A stretch of 64,000 bases of DNA from Pagrus major (Eukaryota > Chordata > Actinopteri > Spariformes > Sparidae). The notes under the pieces are model-generated. The model was not told where the DNA came from. It did no database searches and saw only the letters and a program-made list of their open reading frames with translations. Position 1 is the stretch's first letter; each line of letters opens with the position of its first letter. This document shows, one piece after another, positions 1 to 28,434 of this stretch. The position numbers were made by a program, and so were the translations under genes. The stretch spans positions 23,124,671-23,188,670 of the forward strand of contig NC_133227.1 of NCBI RefSeq assembly GCF_040436345.1, written 5' to 3'.

Positions 1-161
1 AACAAACTCCGTCTTTATTAAAGTGCAAACAAACTGAACCAGAGTCAGTCAGATGTTCAAATATGACCTCACGTGGACCCAACCGACCAATCAGAAGGTT
101 GCAGCTGAACCGAGCCTCCAATCAGAGCTCTGTGTAGGCAGATACTGAGGAGTCTTACGTA

Positions 162-165
<4 letters not shown>

Positions 166-229
<64 letters not shown>

Positions 230-259
230 CGTGCGTGTGGTTGTGTGTGTGTGTGTGTT
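166..259. repeat. (GT)n microsatellite, interrupted
   Basis: Pure GT to 226, then imperfect to 259. Confidence 0.95.
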
Positions 260-307
260 GCTAGGAAACAGTGTCCTTAGGTGAAGGCATCAAAACCCTC
301 TCTCCTC

Positions 308-310
<3 letters not shown>

Positions 311-346
<36 letters not shown>
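311..346. repeat. (CA)n microsatellite
   Basis: 18 CA units; inverse of the GT tracts on either side. Confidence 0.95.
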
Positions 347-348
<2 letters not shown>

Positions 349-440
349 TCAAATCCCACTGCTGTACTGTGTGGGAGTGTTTCAAGAGAAAAACCTGATT
401 ATTTCTCTCCGAGTGCTTCACACAGGTATGTGTGCGTGTG

Positions 441-442
<2 letters not shown>

Positions 443-477
<35 letters not shown>

Positions 478-500
478 GCAGCAGCAGCAGCAGCAGCAGC
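443..500. repeat. (GT)n followed by (CAG)n
   Basis: GT to 475, then GGCAGCAG... with seven CAG units at 478-500, in an intron. Confidence 0.93.
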
Positions 501-3356
501 TTCTCTTTGCTCTCGTTATATCTCATATTATACAATCTATACAGAGTTTATACATTCAGCGCAGAACAAACAATCATCCTAATCATCACTTAGTGCTGCA
601 GATGAAGCACTCATGTCTGTTACTGCAGTAAAAGCAGAAATACCACATTATAAAGTACTCCATTACAAGTAAAAGTAGTCATTTAATTCAGTCTGAACAT
701 CTGATTGGAAACTTGTCCTGTGTAATCGTTTATCATCTTAAATATGGCTGATATGTGTTGATTTTACGAACCACATCAACATCATGATCATCAAGTCTTG
801 CTGTTGCAGTTTCAATGTTTCCTCATGTTTCCTGTTGTCTTGAAAATCCTTATTGTGTTGCTGTTTTGTCTTCATGCCGTCGTTTTGTCTTCTGTTTCAT
901 TTTTTAGCATCCCTTCATGTTTCACAACATCTGGCTGAATGACAGCAGCTGATAATGAACCAGCTGGCTAACAGGCACATTTACAGACATGTTGGCTCAT
1001 TAAATTAGACATTGTCCTAAGAAATGAATGAATTAAACTAAATGGATCGACTTTGCTAACTTCCCCAATTATTGCGTTGACTGTAATTGTTATAAATACA
1101 TTGTAGTAGTCTTTCTTTCCCGTATTAGTTCAATTAAGGTTAAGTCCGTTTATTACATTTAGCCTGTCTCCTGCACAAGCTCTTGTTCAAAGTAAATTCT
1201 TGTTTAGAAATCACATTTTCTAGAGTGGCTGTAGTTTTTAATGATCAAACAAGTCAATAGAAAATACTCAAATTAAAGTAAAAAAAATACTATGAGTGAA
1301 ATGTACTTAAAGACATAATATGTAACATTTCTGCATTAAAATGTCTAAAACATCTACCTTTGTTATATATTCTGTTGGGTTGTTTACCCTGGATCTCGGC
1401 ACATGCTTAGGGCCTCTTGCCAGTAGAGGTCCCATACCATGGGGAAGAGAACATCGACTGCTTACATTAAAAAATGTATATATCTAAAAACATCTCTCAT
1501 GTAGACTTTATTTCAATGCTTATATATGTAATTATTCATTTAAAAAAGATGAATAAATAAATACAGAACATTAGCCTCAATGCATAGGCAAAGGAAGCCA
1601 TTCCAGTAGTTTCACCTCATCAAAACTAAGGAGGAAGTTTATCATTTAAATATCTAAATCTGAATAAATAAAGACACATATTATATGAAATATGTAATGC
1701 ATATACATTAAATGAAGGATAAGAGCTATGCTTTCCTATAAATACATGACTAACCAATTACCTAATTAAATAAACTAACATAATAATATTCACATGGCAG
1801 TTTTTTGGCCCATAAAATACAGTCTGTCTAGTGTAATCTATCTATTTAGTCCGGCCCTGTGTGTACTTACATTATCCCAAATGTTTACTAATATTACTCA
1901 AGGTAATGGTGCATTTCATTTGGTTGGCAGAGAGTCTGAGAGTGAATAAAACTTTAAAACGTTACCTTGTCTGTGAACTTTGCTGCCTGAGCCACATCAG
2001 ATAGATTTTCAACAGCAATTGTGGTTGTTTAACAATGAAGAAAACACCTCCCATGATCCCACGCGACTTATGTCTTTTGTTTTGTTTTTTTTATGATTGA
2101 GAGACCACTAGCAGCAGAAAGAGTATCTAAAGTCAACAAATGAACAACTTAAGTTTGAATACAAAACTGTCAACTCCAAAAACAAAAAAACACTTGAGTA
2201 ATTTATGACGTTAAACAAAACTCCGACTCCTTTCTGCCTGTGTCTCACCTCACAGTTTGATGTAAATGTAACAACCCAAATGAACTTACACCTGTATTTA
2301 TGTCATTTTGTGATAAAACAGATTAAACACAAGGACAATACTCACATTTCTGTTTCTTCAATCACAACATATCATATTCAAATACACCAAAATGTCATGA
2401 CAGTTATTTAGTTCTTTGCTCGTTGTCTCCTGTATTTTATTGTTATTGGAAAATCAATCAGCCTTGAACTTTGATCATTCCAGCAGAGATAAATAAGAGT
2501 GGAAGACCGTCTGTGGTCGACATATTATATCAGTGTCCACAGGAAATAAAAGCAGCTGGAGTCTTTTTATTTATTTATGTGCTCATTGTTTCTGTCCCTG
2601 TTTGTCAGGTTACATGAATAAACATGACCAGTTAAACAGTTAATACAGTTACAGAGACGGCACCATTAGCTCGAATGTTTACACTATAACTGAAACATGA
2701 TGTCCTTTGTGTGTATAGTGCGTTGTAGTTTAAACTCATTCACATTAACACTTCTTTGTCTCAGATCTCTGAAGTACTGACCTCATTTCAGCTCGTTGCA
2801 CTGCGTCTGTTTATATTATATTAACTTTCTCTGACAATGAAAAATTAAACCGGTGGAACCAGCAGTGTTTCGTCTCATGTGAATCTGCTGAGTCATGAGG
2901 TAGGATAATAGACCAGGGATCAGCAGACCACTTTGTGCATGAGTGCATTAAATAATAAATAAATCATTTAAAAAGTAGTCAGATTAATGTGTCCAACAGT
3001 ACGATACATTAAAACTACTCCAACAAGAACAATTTATTCAAAAACTGGTTATAACCCTGAAGAGATACTTATTACAGGATTACTACAAAATCTGCATTTT
3101 AATGTTAAGTACTTTTAATATTGAGTCTGGCTCATCTGAACATTTTAAATCATTGGGTAATTTAATCAATTACAATGTGTCATATTTTATAAGATGGTCA
3201 CATGTTCTGTATGTAAAATCTTCATCTGCAAAGTAACCAGTTACTACTGATGTCAAATAAATGTAGTGTACAATTAGTACTTTTCTTGTTGTGTCTTGTT
3301 AGCTAAGTAGATAATCACCAATCCATCCTGTAGATTGATACATGTTCAATAAAGTT

Positions 3357-3358
3357 TT

Positions 3359-3418
<60 letters not shown>

Positions 3419-3420
3419 TC
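3357..3420 (+). repeat. (TTTC)n tetranucleotide tract forming a 3' splice site
   Basis: About 16 units immediately before the AG of the camk2a exon at 3423; it is the only pyrimidine tract for that exon. Confidence 0.95.
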
Positions 3421-3422
3421 AG

Positions 3423-14585
<11,163 letters not shown>

Positions 14586-14589
<4 letters not shown>

Positions 14590-15018
14590 CTTCCAGAGTG
14601 GGCGGGTCTTTGATGGGGGCCACCGTCGCCTTGACAACTGATTGATTGACAGCAGGCCAGGCGTCTGACACCAACCAATCAGGATTTAGTTTGAGAAAAC
14701 AAGATGGATGAGGAGGGGGGGCGGGGCCAGAAAGCAGTGAACTGCACAACCAATCGATCAATCGACCAATCAGCTCGTCTGGACTTTGCTTCAGCCACGC
14801 CCCTTCCCGATTAGCCAATCAGCTACACAGCACAGATTGTAATAATGAGTGAAAACCTCTTATCTCCAAATCCTCCTTCAGGATGATTGACAGGACCATC
14901 GCCTCAACAACTGACTCAATACCTTTAATTAGCTCTTAATTAGTTTTTAATTAGCTCTTAGTTTCTGCCTGAAAACACACCAAGACTTTATTTCAATAGT
15001 TTTTAATTAACAAATAAA
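14586..15018 (+). other. camk2a: camk2a terminal exon: stop codon and proximal 3' UTR
   Basis: The acceptor tttttttccatccag ends at 14585. T14586 completes an Asn codon and TAA (14587-14589) is the stop. The 3' UTR then runs at least to the AATAAA at 15013-15018. Two TTTTTAAT motifs precede that hexamer. The exon probably also has longer forms using distal signals. Confidence 0.75.
15013..15018 (+). terminator. camk2a: Candidate proximal camk2a polyA signal (AATAAA)
   Basis: AATAAA about 425 nt after the stop, with CPE-like TTTTTAAT at 14944-14951 and 15000-15007. Actual use is inferred. Confidence 0.45.
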
Positions 15019-18000
15019 ATGGACTTTAGAGTTAAATGAGGAGTTAAATAAATTGGTTTGCCGTGACATATTTTCAGCTGCAAATTAAAATAATTTTGGG
15101 AATATTTAACAAATTGTGGCATAATTAATGACAGGACTGTATTAAAGAGACTGCAATAGGTTTCTACATCAGTGAAGAGGTTTTGTTAATGAAATCACAA
15201 AATAATGTTACAGGTGATCTTTATATGTATATTACAATCCTTTAATTGTATCCGATTAAATTACAACATTTCAATTAAACCCCTTAAATTTGCGATGAAA
15301 AGCACCTCTGACTTCACAACATGAAATCACCTCAGTTACCTAATTAATGAGCAAAATCATCATTTGCAGCATTACATGGTAAAAGTTAGTGTGGATCCCA
15401 CATTTGTAGTTAATTAAAGAATATTTGATGGGCTTTGTTCCACCGATTAGGTTTTGATTCCTCCATAAAAATAAAATAAAAAAATATTTCCAACAAGATG
15501 AGTTCTGTTTCCTGGAGATATGAGATTTCCACCTGACAGTGAAGATAACTGACTAGACTAATATCTATAAAAACATAATTAGTTATTAATTATTATTTGA
15601 CCAATTATCTCCTGGTCAGAACCAGGGCCGTACCCCCGAAAACACCCAAAATTTGAAAATTATTTAGATAATGATTTTTTTGCTTTATCAGTTAATTGTT
15701 CAATATTTTCTCATAAATGATTCACAATACTAAATAAATAATAATAAATAATAAATAATAAAAAAAACAGAGTAAACACGCAATGACAAATAAAATACAG
15801 TAGAAAACAAAACACTAAATTGCACATTTTGTTGAAAGAATCCTTTATATTTATATATGTATTTATTTATATTATGTTGGAATTTAACTGTATTCAATCT
15901 TAAACTAAAATAGTTGGACGTAAACTTCACGACAGGTTTACATCCTCAGTGATCACAACTTTATTGTTCTAATAAAATTCAAACATTGTGCTCATCGTTT
16001 GTTTTTAACACAGATTGTATTATTCAGGTTCTTCATAAAATTAAATAAATCATTATATATATATATAAACAGAATTTTATCTCACAATTATGACATGGTG
16101 ACGTCGTGATGTCGGGGCCTAGAAAGCAATCAGCTGCTTTTGTAACTACATCATCAAACAGAGTAAATGTAATAGTAATGTAATATTTAATAATTAATAT
16201 AAGCAGTTCAGGAAATGCTAAAAACACGCCGATGAGTTCTGGATGTTGGATGCTCATCTCTCTGCTTCCATTGGGCTCGGAGAGCTCCACAAGCTTCCAC
16301 CCTCTCCGGCCTGTGATCTTCCATGAACAGCCACACCTCCACCCCCCACGACCCCCGTGACCCCCCTGCCAGGTGTCCTAACGAGGAGGGCCTTAACGAG
16401 CTGTCTGCCTGCCGCCTGCTCTCCACTCCAGGCTTCATTAGAGGAAGGAACTGTGAAATGTTTTTAGATTCAGAGGAGATGAAGAAGAAAGGAAGAAAGG
16501 ATGTGACAAAACAGAAAGAGGAAGAAAAGAAGGAAACAAATTATTCTCTCTGATTTTGTTTTAGCACTTAACTCCAAAATAAAACGAAATCTAATTAGAG
16601 TTTGGCGGCTTTAAAGTCGCTAAAATGAATTCAAACAATCAAAAAACAATTAAATGAACTGTTGGGTGCTTCAACAAAATCAAAGTGCGTCTCTTTATGG
16701 TTTCCATTTGTCTGATTCCTGATCTCTTTGGGGATGCCGAATGAATCCAAAATGGACTCTTGATTGTTTTCTGAACTTTTAAGGTTTCAAAGTAAAAGAA
16801 CTGCAAAAAGATTCACAGTGACGCTTGGAAAGCCAATCAGAATCACTAACACAATAACTCACCATCTGTTGCCGGGGACAAAGTCCAACAAACAACAGAA
16901 ACTCATCAGGATGGAGTCCTAGAAGTGACAAAAATAACAGACAAATTAAAAGTTCAAACGATAAACAAATTTATAACAATAATTTCAAATCTTTTAAGGC
17001 TGTAATTGATATTAATTTTATTAATTTTATTTTTGCAATCCTTCAAATTTGGATATTCAAGGGCCGTTAACAGCTGAACAAATGCGTTATTAACAAAACG
17101 GTAACTATAGCAATAGGCTTTGAAGTAATATTTACAGACTTAATGCTAAAAACATATGCAGCCTCATTTACATAAAGGACTAAATTATATTTGAACGCAA
17201 TTAGTTGAAGAACAAAAAGTAAATCAGATCCTATTGATCTATTCTGACTTTCAGAGGATTTTTACGAGGATAAAGTGTAAAATGTGAAGCTGGTGGAGGA
17301 TTGAACGTGCAAAAAGGAAAACAGAAAGTGAAGAGTTGATCATATAACATTTTTATTTTTCAACTCATGTATTCAGTTTTACATTTATAAAGCTGTAAGT
17401 GGGTTTTGTCTCTTCTGAGCCTCCGTCCAACAGGACAATCTGACTGGCGTTCTCGTTGTGTTGGTCTGTCGGTGGTGTGGACGCTGTGTGAAACCTCATA
17501 TCTCTATTTACATTATTTTTTAGGACATTTAACAATTTTCTGATTCATAATCACAGTTTCATCTTGGATTGTGAAGTGAGCTATTACACGCCCAGTCAGA
17601 GTGGCTGCATTCAACAGTTTTGTTGGTGAAATCTTTTTTTAGGAGATATGAGGTTTTGTGGTAATGGCTGCGTTCTAAAAACGTTAGATTTTTGACTGGA
17701 GTTCTGTATGGAGAGCTTGTATTTCTTCCTCTTCATTGATGGTGTTTACTTTCTGTACAGACAATGTGGTTTTCTGCATGCAAGACTTGACTTTGTGTTT
17801 TGTGTTTCGGCTTCGCCCTCTGCTGCGTTTTGGCATTCGCGGCTGCCATGTTGTTTTCCAGCTCTCCGGTGACTTGACTCGAACTTGTTAGCTTTGTTAG
17901 CATTCCTCACTGGGAGCAATGGTGTCTGCTAGCCACGACCTAACAAAACGCCAGCAGTGCCGTCTTTGATATTCTGCGACTTTTGACCCGTTGTGTTCGT

Positions 18001-20994
18001 CTCAGAGGCTTTAGCAGCTTTTTACCGTCGGGAGAATGTAGAACTTTGTACAATCAGATTCTTACTATGATGATGATATTATTATTCTCAATATATCGCG
18101 TTTGTATATTTAAAAGCTTTTTAATGTTTGAATCAGACATCCAGTGCTACCGTTGTGTGAATCACCCTGTAGAGAACACATTGTGTATTAGTAGCTTTAT
18201 TATTTTTTGTTAGTATGAGATGCATTATAGCGTGTGACACGAGTTCCCTTAGCAACCGCTGAATGTGTTTGCCACAGCGCCGCTGCCTTTTTTTTTTTAC
18301 TTGACATCTCTGTGCCATTTGGCGTCCCGGCTCCGGAAATACTCAACGAACCGAAGGAGGCTGAACATCTGGTCAAATGTCAACTTGTGGCTGTTTCCGA
18401 ATGACCTCTGACCTCTGAAACGTTTTGACTCCAAAAAGAATGGGGCCCTTTTTGATGATGTCACTAGTTAAAGGGTGGGGCTACAGTCGGGGCGGAGCCT
18501 GCTACTGATGCTGTATTGTTTGGTGTCAGTCTTAAGCTCCACCCACTAACAAAACCTTTTGAGTAACTACGTATATTGACTCTAGTACTGTCCTAAAATA
18601 CAGTTTTGAGGTACTTGTACTTTACATAATTACTTCCAGTTTTTGCTACTTTATACTTCTACTGCACCACACTTCAGAGGCAAGGAGGTTTCACGTAAAA
18701 ACACACAAGTGATACATTTATCAAAAATATGAGACATTGTTAAAGATTAAAGCAGTTGTTCTTAACCTTAAAGGCTTGAGATCCTTTAAATGCTAGCTGT
18801 TTTTTCTGACTTGTTCTGAATCAGGTGTAAAAATGTTTGAATTTAGGTCCTCTAATGGGCTAATTCGCATAAAGCCATTGCAAAGATGTGACCTACCTAT
18901 AAACTTTTTGACGAGCCACCCACCAACCAAACTCTGTACAATTTTCTTAGCATTTAAGAAAAGCACAATGAAAGTCTTATGAACAGCTGAAGAAACAGCC
19001 CTTTGGACATGTGGTTGCTCAACAAACAACAATATCTGGGGATTTTGCCAACTAGGAAGCTGAGTACACCAAACACACATGTATTAAAAGTTCCTGCTGC
19101 TATTTTTTGCCATTTAAGAAGATACTGAACTCTTGACTCCTTAAGTTTTCGCCAAAAATTCTGTTAATTTGCTGACAGCAGCAGAGATCAAGCAGGGACG
19201 TTTTCTGTAACAACACAACAGATTTCTTTTTTTTGTTGAATTGCCATTTAAAGTATCTCATAAAGTTTTCAGCCACTGTTCAGGATAAAAACAGCAAAAG
19301 ATGGACTTGGGTGGGAAGTTTCCCTGAGGTCTGGCTCTAAATGTTTCTCTGATCCACAGTTGGTTTTAGCCTCCGCATCAACAAATTTACCCCAAACTTG
19401 AGTGTGACCACAGTCGGGACGCCAAATGGCACCTGCAGAGTGAATGGCTGTTTTATACAGTAGACTAGTCTGTGTTTTCTAAACCTCCACTTTGACCTTT
19501 TAAGACCGAGAAAGTTTTATTTATTCGTGGTGGAAATCTTTGAGCTCCGGGGACGCTCAGATGCTCCCTGCAAATATCTGAGATGTCATTTTTTAGAACT
19601 ATTTTGGTGTTTATGCTTGAAACTGAAGAATTCATCTTAAAGCAGATTTCACATGTTATTCCGATGAACCGATGCTCTGATGTTTTTCCTGTTTTTACCA
19701 GATGTTCAGTAGGTGTGGCTGCTCCGTATTTATCCTCATGAATCCAAAGCAGCGACTTCCAACCATCAAGTGATTGATTCAGTATGTGATCCGGAGGAGA
19801 TGACAGATTCAGGATTTATGACTTTTTGCTCTGATATTCTCTCAGACGTGAATGTTTCCGTTCCTGGTTGGAAGTCTCTGTTTTGAAGCTTCACCTGCAG
19901 CACTGAGAGCACGTTCGCCAAGGGAAGCTTTTCTTATCGACGTGATGGGAAACAGCAGGAGGAGGTCACTTCAGAGACTGCAGAAACTCTAAGCTTTGTT
20001 AGCAATCCTTAGCTGTTCTTCTAGCCACAAGATAACAGGTTTTCAGCAAGCTAACATGCTAGTTTGTGGCTAAAATTGGTTACAGTTAGACATGCTAATA
20101 ATGCTAACAGGCTAGCAAACCATTTACCCAGGAGATTAGAGTTGTGGGTTTCTCAGCACTGATACTAAACCTTTTAATTGTTTTTTGTTTAACTCTTATT
20201 ATTATTTATTATTATTTTGCACTCGATGTAATAACATATATTTGTTTATTTTCATGTGCTATGAGGTCTAAATGAGGTCCAAGGTTTCAGTCACAGGAGA
20301 AATTATATCAAAAATGTAGGACACGTCAAACTGAAGCTTCTGTTGACTAAAACACGATATTGATCTAATAGGCCGAGACTGAACAGGATAAAGAAACACA
20401 TAGCTGTGTCATGCTAATGTTAGCTTGTGTGCTAACTGATTTCTGATGACTCGTTATGTAAAAATTCTATATTGGTGGTTCTGGAGGTTTGGATTTGTGT
20501 CCTCATGTCCAATTGTACATACAGTCGGTGCAAAGACCAGTGACAGTTTTAACAAGCCACCAACCAAACTCTGTACGAATTTTAGAGTATTTAAGAAAAG
20601 GCAAGAGGTTCAATTTGTATTTATTCAGTTTTGTTCATTCTGTTCAGTCATTTATAGTTTCAATTTGATCTCACTATAGTTTGGTCAGTTTAAATGTGTG
20701 CACACATGTACTTTTGGTGGAAAATTACAGAATATGAACTCCTCTTTATGTCAATAAAGCCCCAAATTCCCATAAATGTAACTGTGGACATAAACCAACC
20801 AAACTCTGTACAGTTTTTGGAAGATTTTAAAAACAAATTCAATTTGTTCCTATTGTGGTGGAGGATTAAGCCAACTGTTAACCTTGCTATTATTTTTTTC
20901 AATAACATTGTATGACATTTCCATAAATATAACCGTGGTCATGAACTCGAGCAAAAGCAAAACAATATTTGGAATCTTCAAAAAACACACACAA

Positions 20995-21345
20995 AATATT
21001 TAAAATGTCAATATTTATTCATCAATTTAACTGTTGAGTTATATTTAGTGTGAATATAATCACGCACAATATGTTCTGAATGTTGTTTCACATCCTCGCT
21101 ACAATGTCAGATTTATCATTTAGGTCTAGAACGTAGATTTTTTTGCCTAAAAACTGTAAAAGTCTTATATATTTAGTCTAACAATGATCAGAATCTGCCT
21201 TAAACACGTGTAATATGTGTTAAATTATAGAATGTAAACCCTGACTATATGACCATATGTCATAACCCCCCAAATTCCCGGAAACCTGAACTCAGGTGCC
21301 CACCAAACTCTGTGCAATTTTTGGGGTATTTAAAGAAACAACATT
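20995..21345 (+). repeat. Local duplication B, copy 1
   Basis: Direct, diverged copy of 23325-23665: shared TATTTAAAATGTCA, GTTGAGTT.TATTTAGTGT, CTGAATGTTGTTTCACATCC, ending CACCAAACTCTGTG then TTTGGGGTATTTAAAGAAAC. Confidence 0.85.
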
Positions 21346-22007
21346 TCTAATTTTATTTATTCATTTAACTGGTTTCTATAGCGTAAATTTGCTCTTTCTA
21401 TGGTCGGCTTTAAACATTGTTTCTTTACACATCATTAGTTTCTTTCACGACTGAAACTTTGAGCCTGTAATAGAATTAAAGGTTTGTATCAGTGTGAAGT
21501 TTTGTCTGAAGCTCTTTTGCTCTTTGCGGTAATCGATTGTTTGGCTTTTGGCTTTTCCTTCAGAAACAGAAATGAAAAAGAGATAATAAGTAAAATATCC
21601 AACAATAAACAAACATTCATCTTCTCATTTATGGATATTTTTTAAATCAAAATTAATTATTTTTCTCTTTTCTGTCTGGAAAAGTAAAATCCAAAGTTCA
21701 AACAGACTGACTCCTGCCTGTTTCCTCTCGGTCATGTTCATGCTCTGCAAAATCAATAATCAATGATCAATAATCAGCTCCTTCATATCCACTCAGCTTT
21801 TTCTACTATGATGGATATTGTACTGTACTGTATTAACTCCAATGCTGCATGCTCAGTGTGTAACAGTGTGAACTGTGTGTGTGTGTGAGAGAGAGAGAGT
21901 GAGAGCGAGAGAGTGTGTGTGTGTGTATGTGTGTGTTTTTAATCTTTTTTCTTTTGTAGTTTTTTGGAGTATTTCTTCTTCTGCATCGTGTTCAAAGTGT
22001 TTCTGTA

Positions 22008-22013
22008 AATAAA
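22008..22013 (+). terminator. camk2a: Candidate distal camk2a polyA signal (AATAAA)
   Basis: AATAAA in ctgtaaataaactgagg, followed by GT-rich sequence. The + strand from 17340 to here is T-rich and gene-free, as in a long neuronal 3' UTR. Mammalian CAMK2A also has a long 3' UTR. Transcript data would be needed; other AATAAA hexamers exist in between. Confidence 0.3.
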
Positions 22014-22494
22014 CTGAGGTGGTCAAACGCTGCCGTGTGATTTCCTTCGAAGACACAAACACATCCGATCGTGTGCGTGAGGACTCTTTGTGCTGATTCT
22101 TTTGCTTCACGTTGAATTTCTTTGCCGGAAAAAGCAGATGAGTCAACAAGTGACATTTTAAAAAAAAAGTGCAGGTGAAAAAGAAAGAGGCTGTTGTTCA
22201 GGTTGACTCACTGCTGAGAGAGCAGAGTTTAAAACATGTTAATGTTCCTTTAAAGAAATTATCCTGAAGAGATCTTTTACCAACTTATTCCTTCATGATC
22301 AAAAAGTCCAGAAAATTGATTCATAAATCAAAAATCAATCTGGATTGGGATTGACAGCCCTGCTCTTTAGGAGCAGATGAGACAGCGGTTAGCTTTAATT
22401 AAGAAATATCACACTTCAAAGGGTTCAGGTGCAGATAATCCTCTCCTATAGGCCACATGCTGTACATCTCCATTAAATCTCCTTTTAATCTCCC

Positions 22495-22720
22495 CCAACT
22501 GACTTCTTTAAAGGAACAGTTCACCCAAATGTGAAAATCTTTATTTCACCCCCATGCTGGTGAAAAGTCAGCTGAAGTTTCGTAGTCCGCTTAACATTTC
22601 TGGAGCTTCACAGCAAAACAGTGTCGCAGCGTTCTGCTGAACAACTGAAGAAGATGGAGACTTTACCGACTGACAACATCAATACAGCTTGTTTGGGGTA
22701 ATCCAAGTCCAAGGAGAAGG
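22495..22720 (+). mobile_element. MITE-like repeat (TTAAAGGAACAGTTCACCC)
   Basis: Starts TTAAAGGAACAGTTCACCCA, a terminus I recognise from a very common teleost repeat. The right end is not clear. Confidence 0.5.
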
Positions 22721-22949
22721 TGTGCGCCAACGCTTTTAGCTTAGCAGCTACAGTGCAGGTTTCATCTTAATAAAAAGGTTGTAAACAGGTGACAGAACGA
22801 ACAACTTAAAGGCTCCTCTGAAGCCTAAACAGAGTATTGATCTGTAGGATTACTTCATTATAGCCTCTTAGAAGCGACGCTGTAAAGTTAAGGAGCCTGA
22901 TTCAGATTTGTTTTGCTGTCTTAAATCTGAATTGGATGAATTAAAATAG

Positions 22950-23295
22950 CCTAAATGGAAATATAATAGGCAAAGTGTCATTTCCTTTTATTGTAGATGA
23001 CAGTTAGATGACATTTAAAGTTATAAAAGCTTGAAACTGCTAATGGAGCCTGGTAATGTCAGTGTGCCTGTCAGAGGTTGTCAGCTGATCCTGGGAAAGT
23101 TTTGTCTGAAAATGTTGAACTTAAAGACTTAATTTGGTCCTGAACTCATGTTGTGTTTGTTGTTTTCATGTGTTTTCCTGTTGGATTCATGTCGGTAGAT
23201 CCTTGCAGGTGGATGCAGCTTCAGCCAGTAAATGTGTGAAAGTCTGACTAGTAGTTCATCAGTTCAGATTCATGATACAAGTTTCCTTTTTATCT
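22950..23295 (+). repeat. Local duplication A, copy 1
   Basis: Direct copy of 25590-25910: shared GCTTGAAACTG, TTTTGTCTGAAAATGTT, TTTTCCTGTTGGATTCAT, TAGATCCTTGCAG and AGTTCATCAGTTCAGATTCA. Confidence 0.85.
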
Positions 23296-23324
23296 TTTAA
23301 GTCAACAACATTTTATGACACTTA

Positions 23325-23665
23325 GTCAGTATTTAAAATGTCATTATTTATTCGTCAATTAAACAGTTGAGTTGTATTTAGTGTAAATATAATCACACAC
23401 AATACGGTCTGAATGTTGTTTCACATCCTCGTAGGATTTATCATTTAAGTTTAGAACGAAACAATAACTCCCTGTAATATCATTTCATGTAGGGTTTATT
23501 GTAGGAGTCATGTGTTAAATATGTTTAATTATAAAATGTAAACTGACTGTTTGACTGTACGTCATTAAACCCCAAAACTCCCTAAAAACCTGACTTGTGG
23601 GTGTGAACTCAGGTGCCCACCAAACTCTGTGTAAATTTTGGGGTATTTAAAGAAACAAGCAACAT
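23325..23665 (+). repeat. Local duplication B, copy 2
   Basis: See copy 1 at 20995; same orientation, several indels. Confidence 0.85.
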
Positions 23666-24589
23666 CCTTGTGGCTTTTTCATACCGATATTGATTATCGG
23701 AATTGAAGGAGACTGAAAACCAATATTTGGAACTGATTTCATTTGCAGTAAGAATTTAAATCTTTGTGTCAAAATTTCGAACAATCAGTGATGAAATAAA
23801 CCTAAATACAATTTACTCACGTAGCCCACAAGTCTTAAATACAATTTTAAGGTACTCTGCTTGAGTATTTCCTTTTTCTGCTACTTTATACTTCCTCTCC
23901 ACTTCCTTTAGTTGATACATTTAGTTACTAGTTATGTTGCAGATTATGATTATTCTGTGTTTAAAGGCTATTTATTGTGACGTGTTGCCAATCAGATAGT
24001 GTTGAGGTGTGGGTGGGACATTGTGTGAGAGGATGTTGCATCGGAGCCAAAGTAGCACATTTTTAAATTAGTTTATTTTATCAGTTTATTGCCTGATTTT
24101 TTATGAGATGAAATCAATATATATTTTAACAATTCAATTTATATTCAACATATAGAGGGGAAATATGACCTTTTTTTTGTAAAAAAAAAAAAAAAAAGGG
24201 GTCAAAATAAAAACATGCAGAGACATTTAAAAAAATCTACATATCAAAGGGAATTAGGAAAATGGTAAATATGTATAAATAGAAATAAGTAGATGAATAA
24301 GAAATAATGGTCATGAAAATAAATTATTATATTACAAATAAATGTTTTTTTTAAAACTGCCTCACAAACAGGAAAAGACCACAAAACAAAAAAAGTAAAT
24401 TCACATTTGTTTTTTATTTGAGTATTTGCTCCTTTGATTTATTAAATAAACATGAATATTAAATATAAAGTGGATATAAGCTGCATTAAAAACACTCATA
24501 TGTGTTGTTCTTGTAAACACCACGTGGCGGCAGCAGCAGCTCGTTCCCGCGCTGCATCGCCTCAACTTTGGCCCCGGAAGCGGAAGTTC

Positions 24590-28434
<3,845 letters not shown>

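Larger units (their letters stand above)
1..3422. other. camk2a intron (exons 1-3 are left of the window)
   Basis: AT-rich; no coding exon recognised. It holds microsatellites (166-500), a TTAAAGACATAATATGTAAC-type MITE end at 1307-1380, a growth-type repeat at 3190-3270 and the TTTC tract at its 3' end. On the complement, AATAAA at 14-19 could be the 3' end of an unrelated minus-strand transcript. Confidence 0.6.
14590..24560 (+). other. camk2a 3' UTR / intergenic stretch before rps14
   Basis: No coding exon seen. It contains the proximal and distal polyA candidates, a C-rich run (16341-16366) and growth-type repeats at 18590 and 23830. It also has the amplified module described separately, a GT/GA microsatellite (21873-21935) and a MITE at about 22495-22720. 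Confidence 0.6.
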
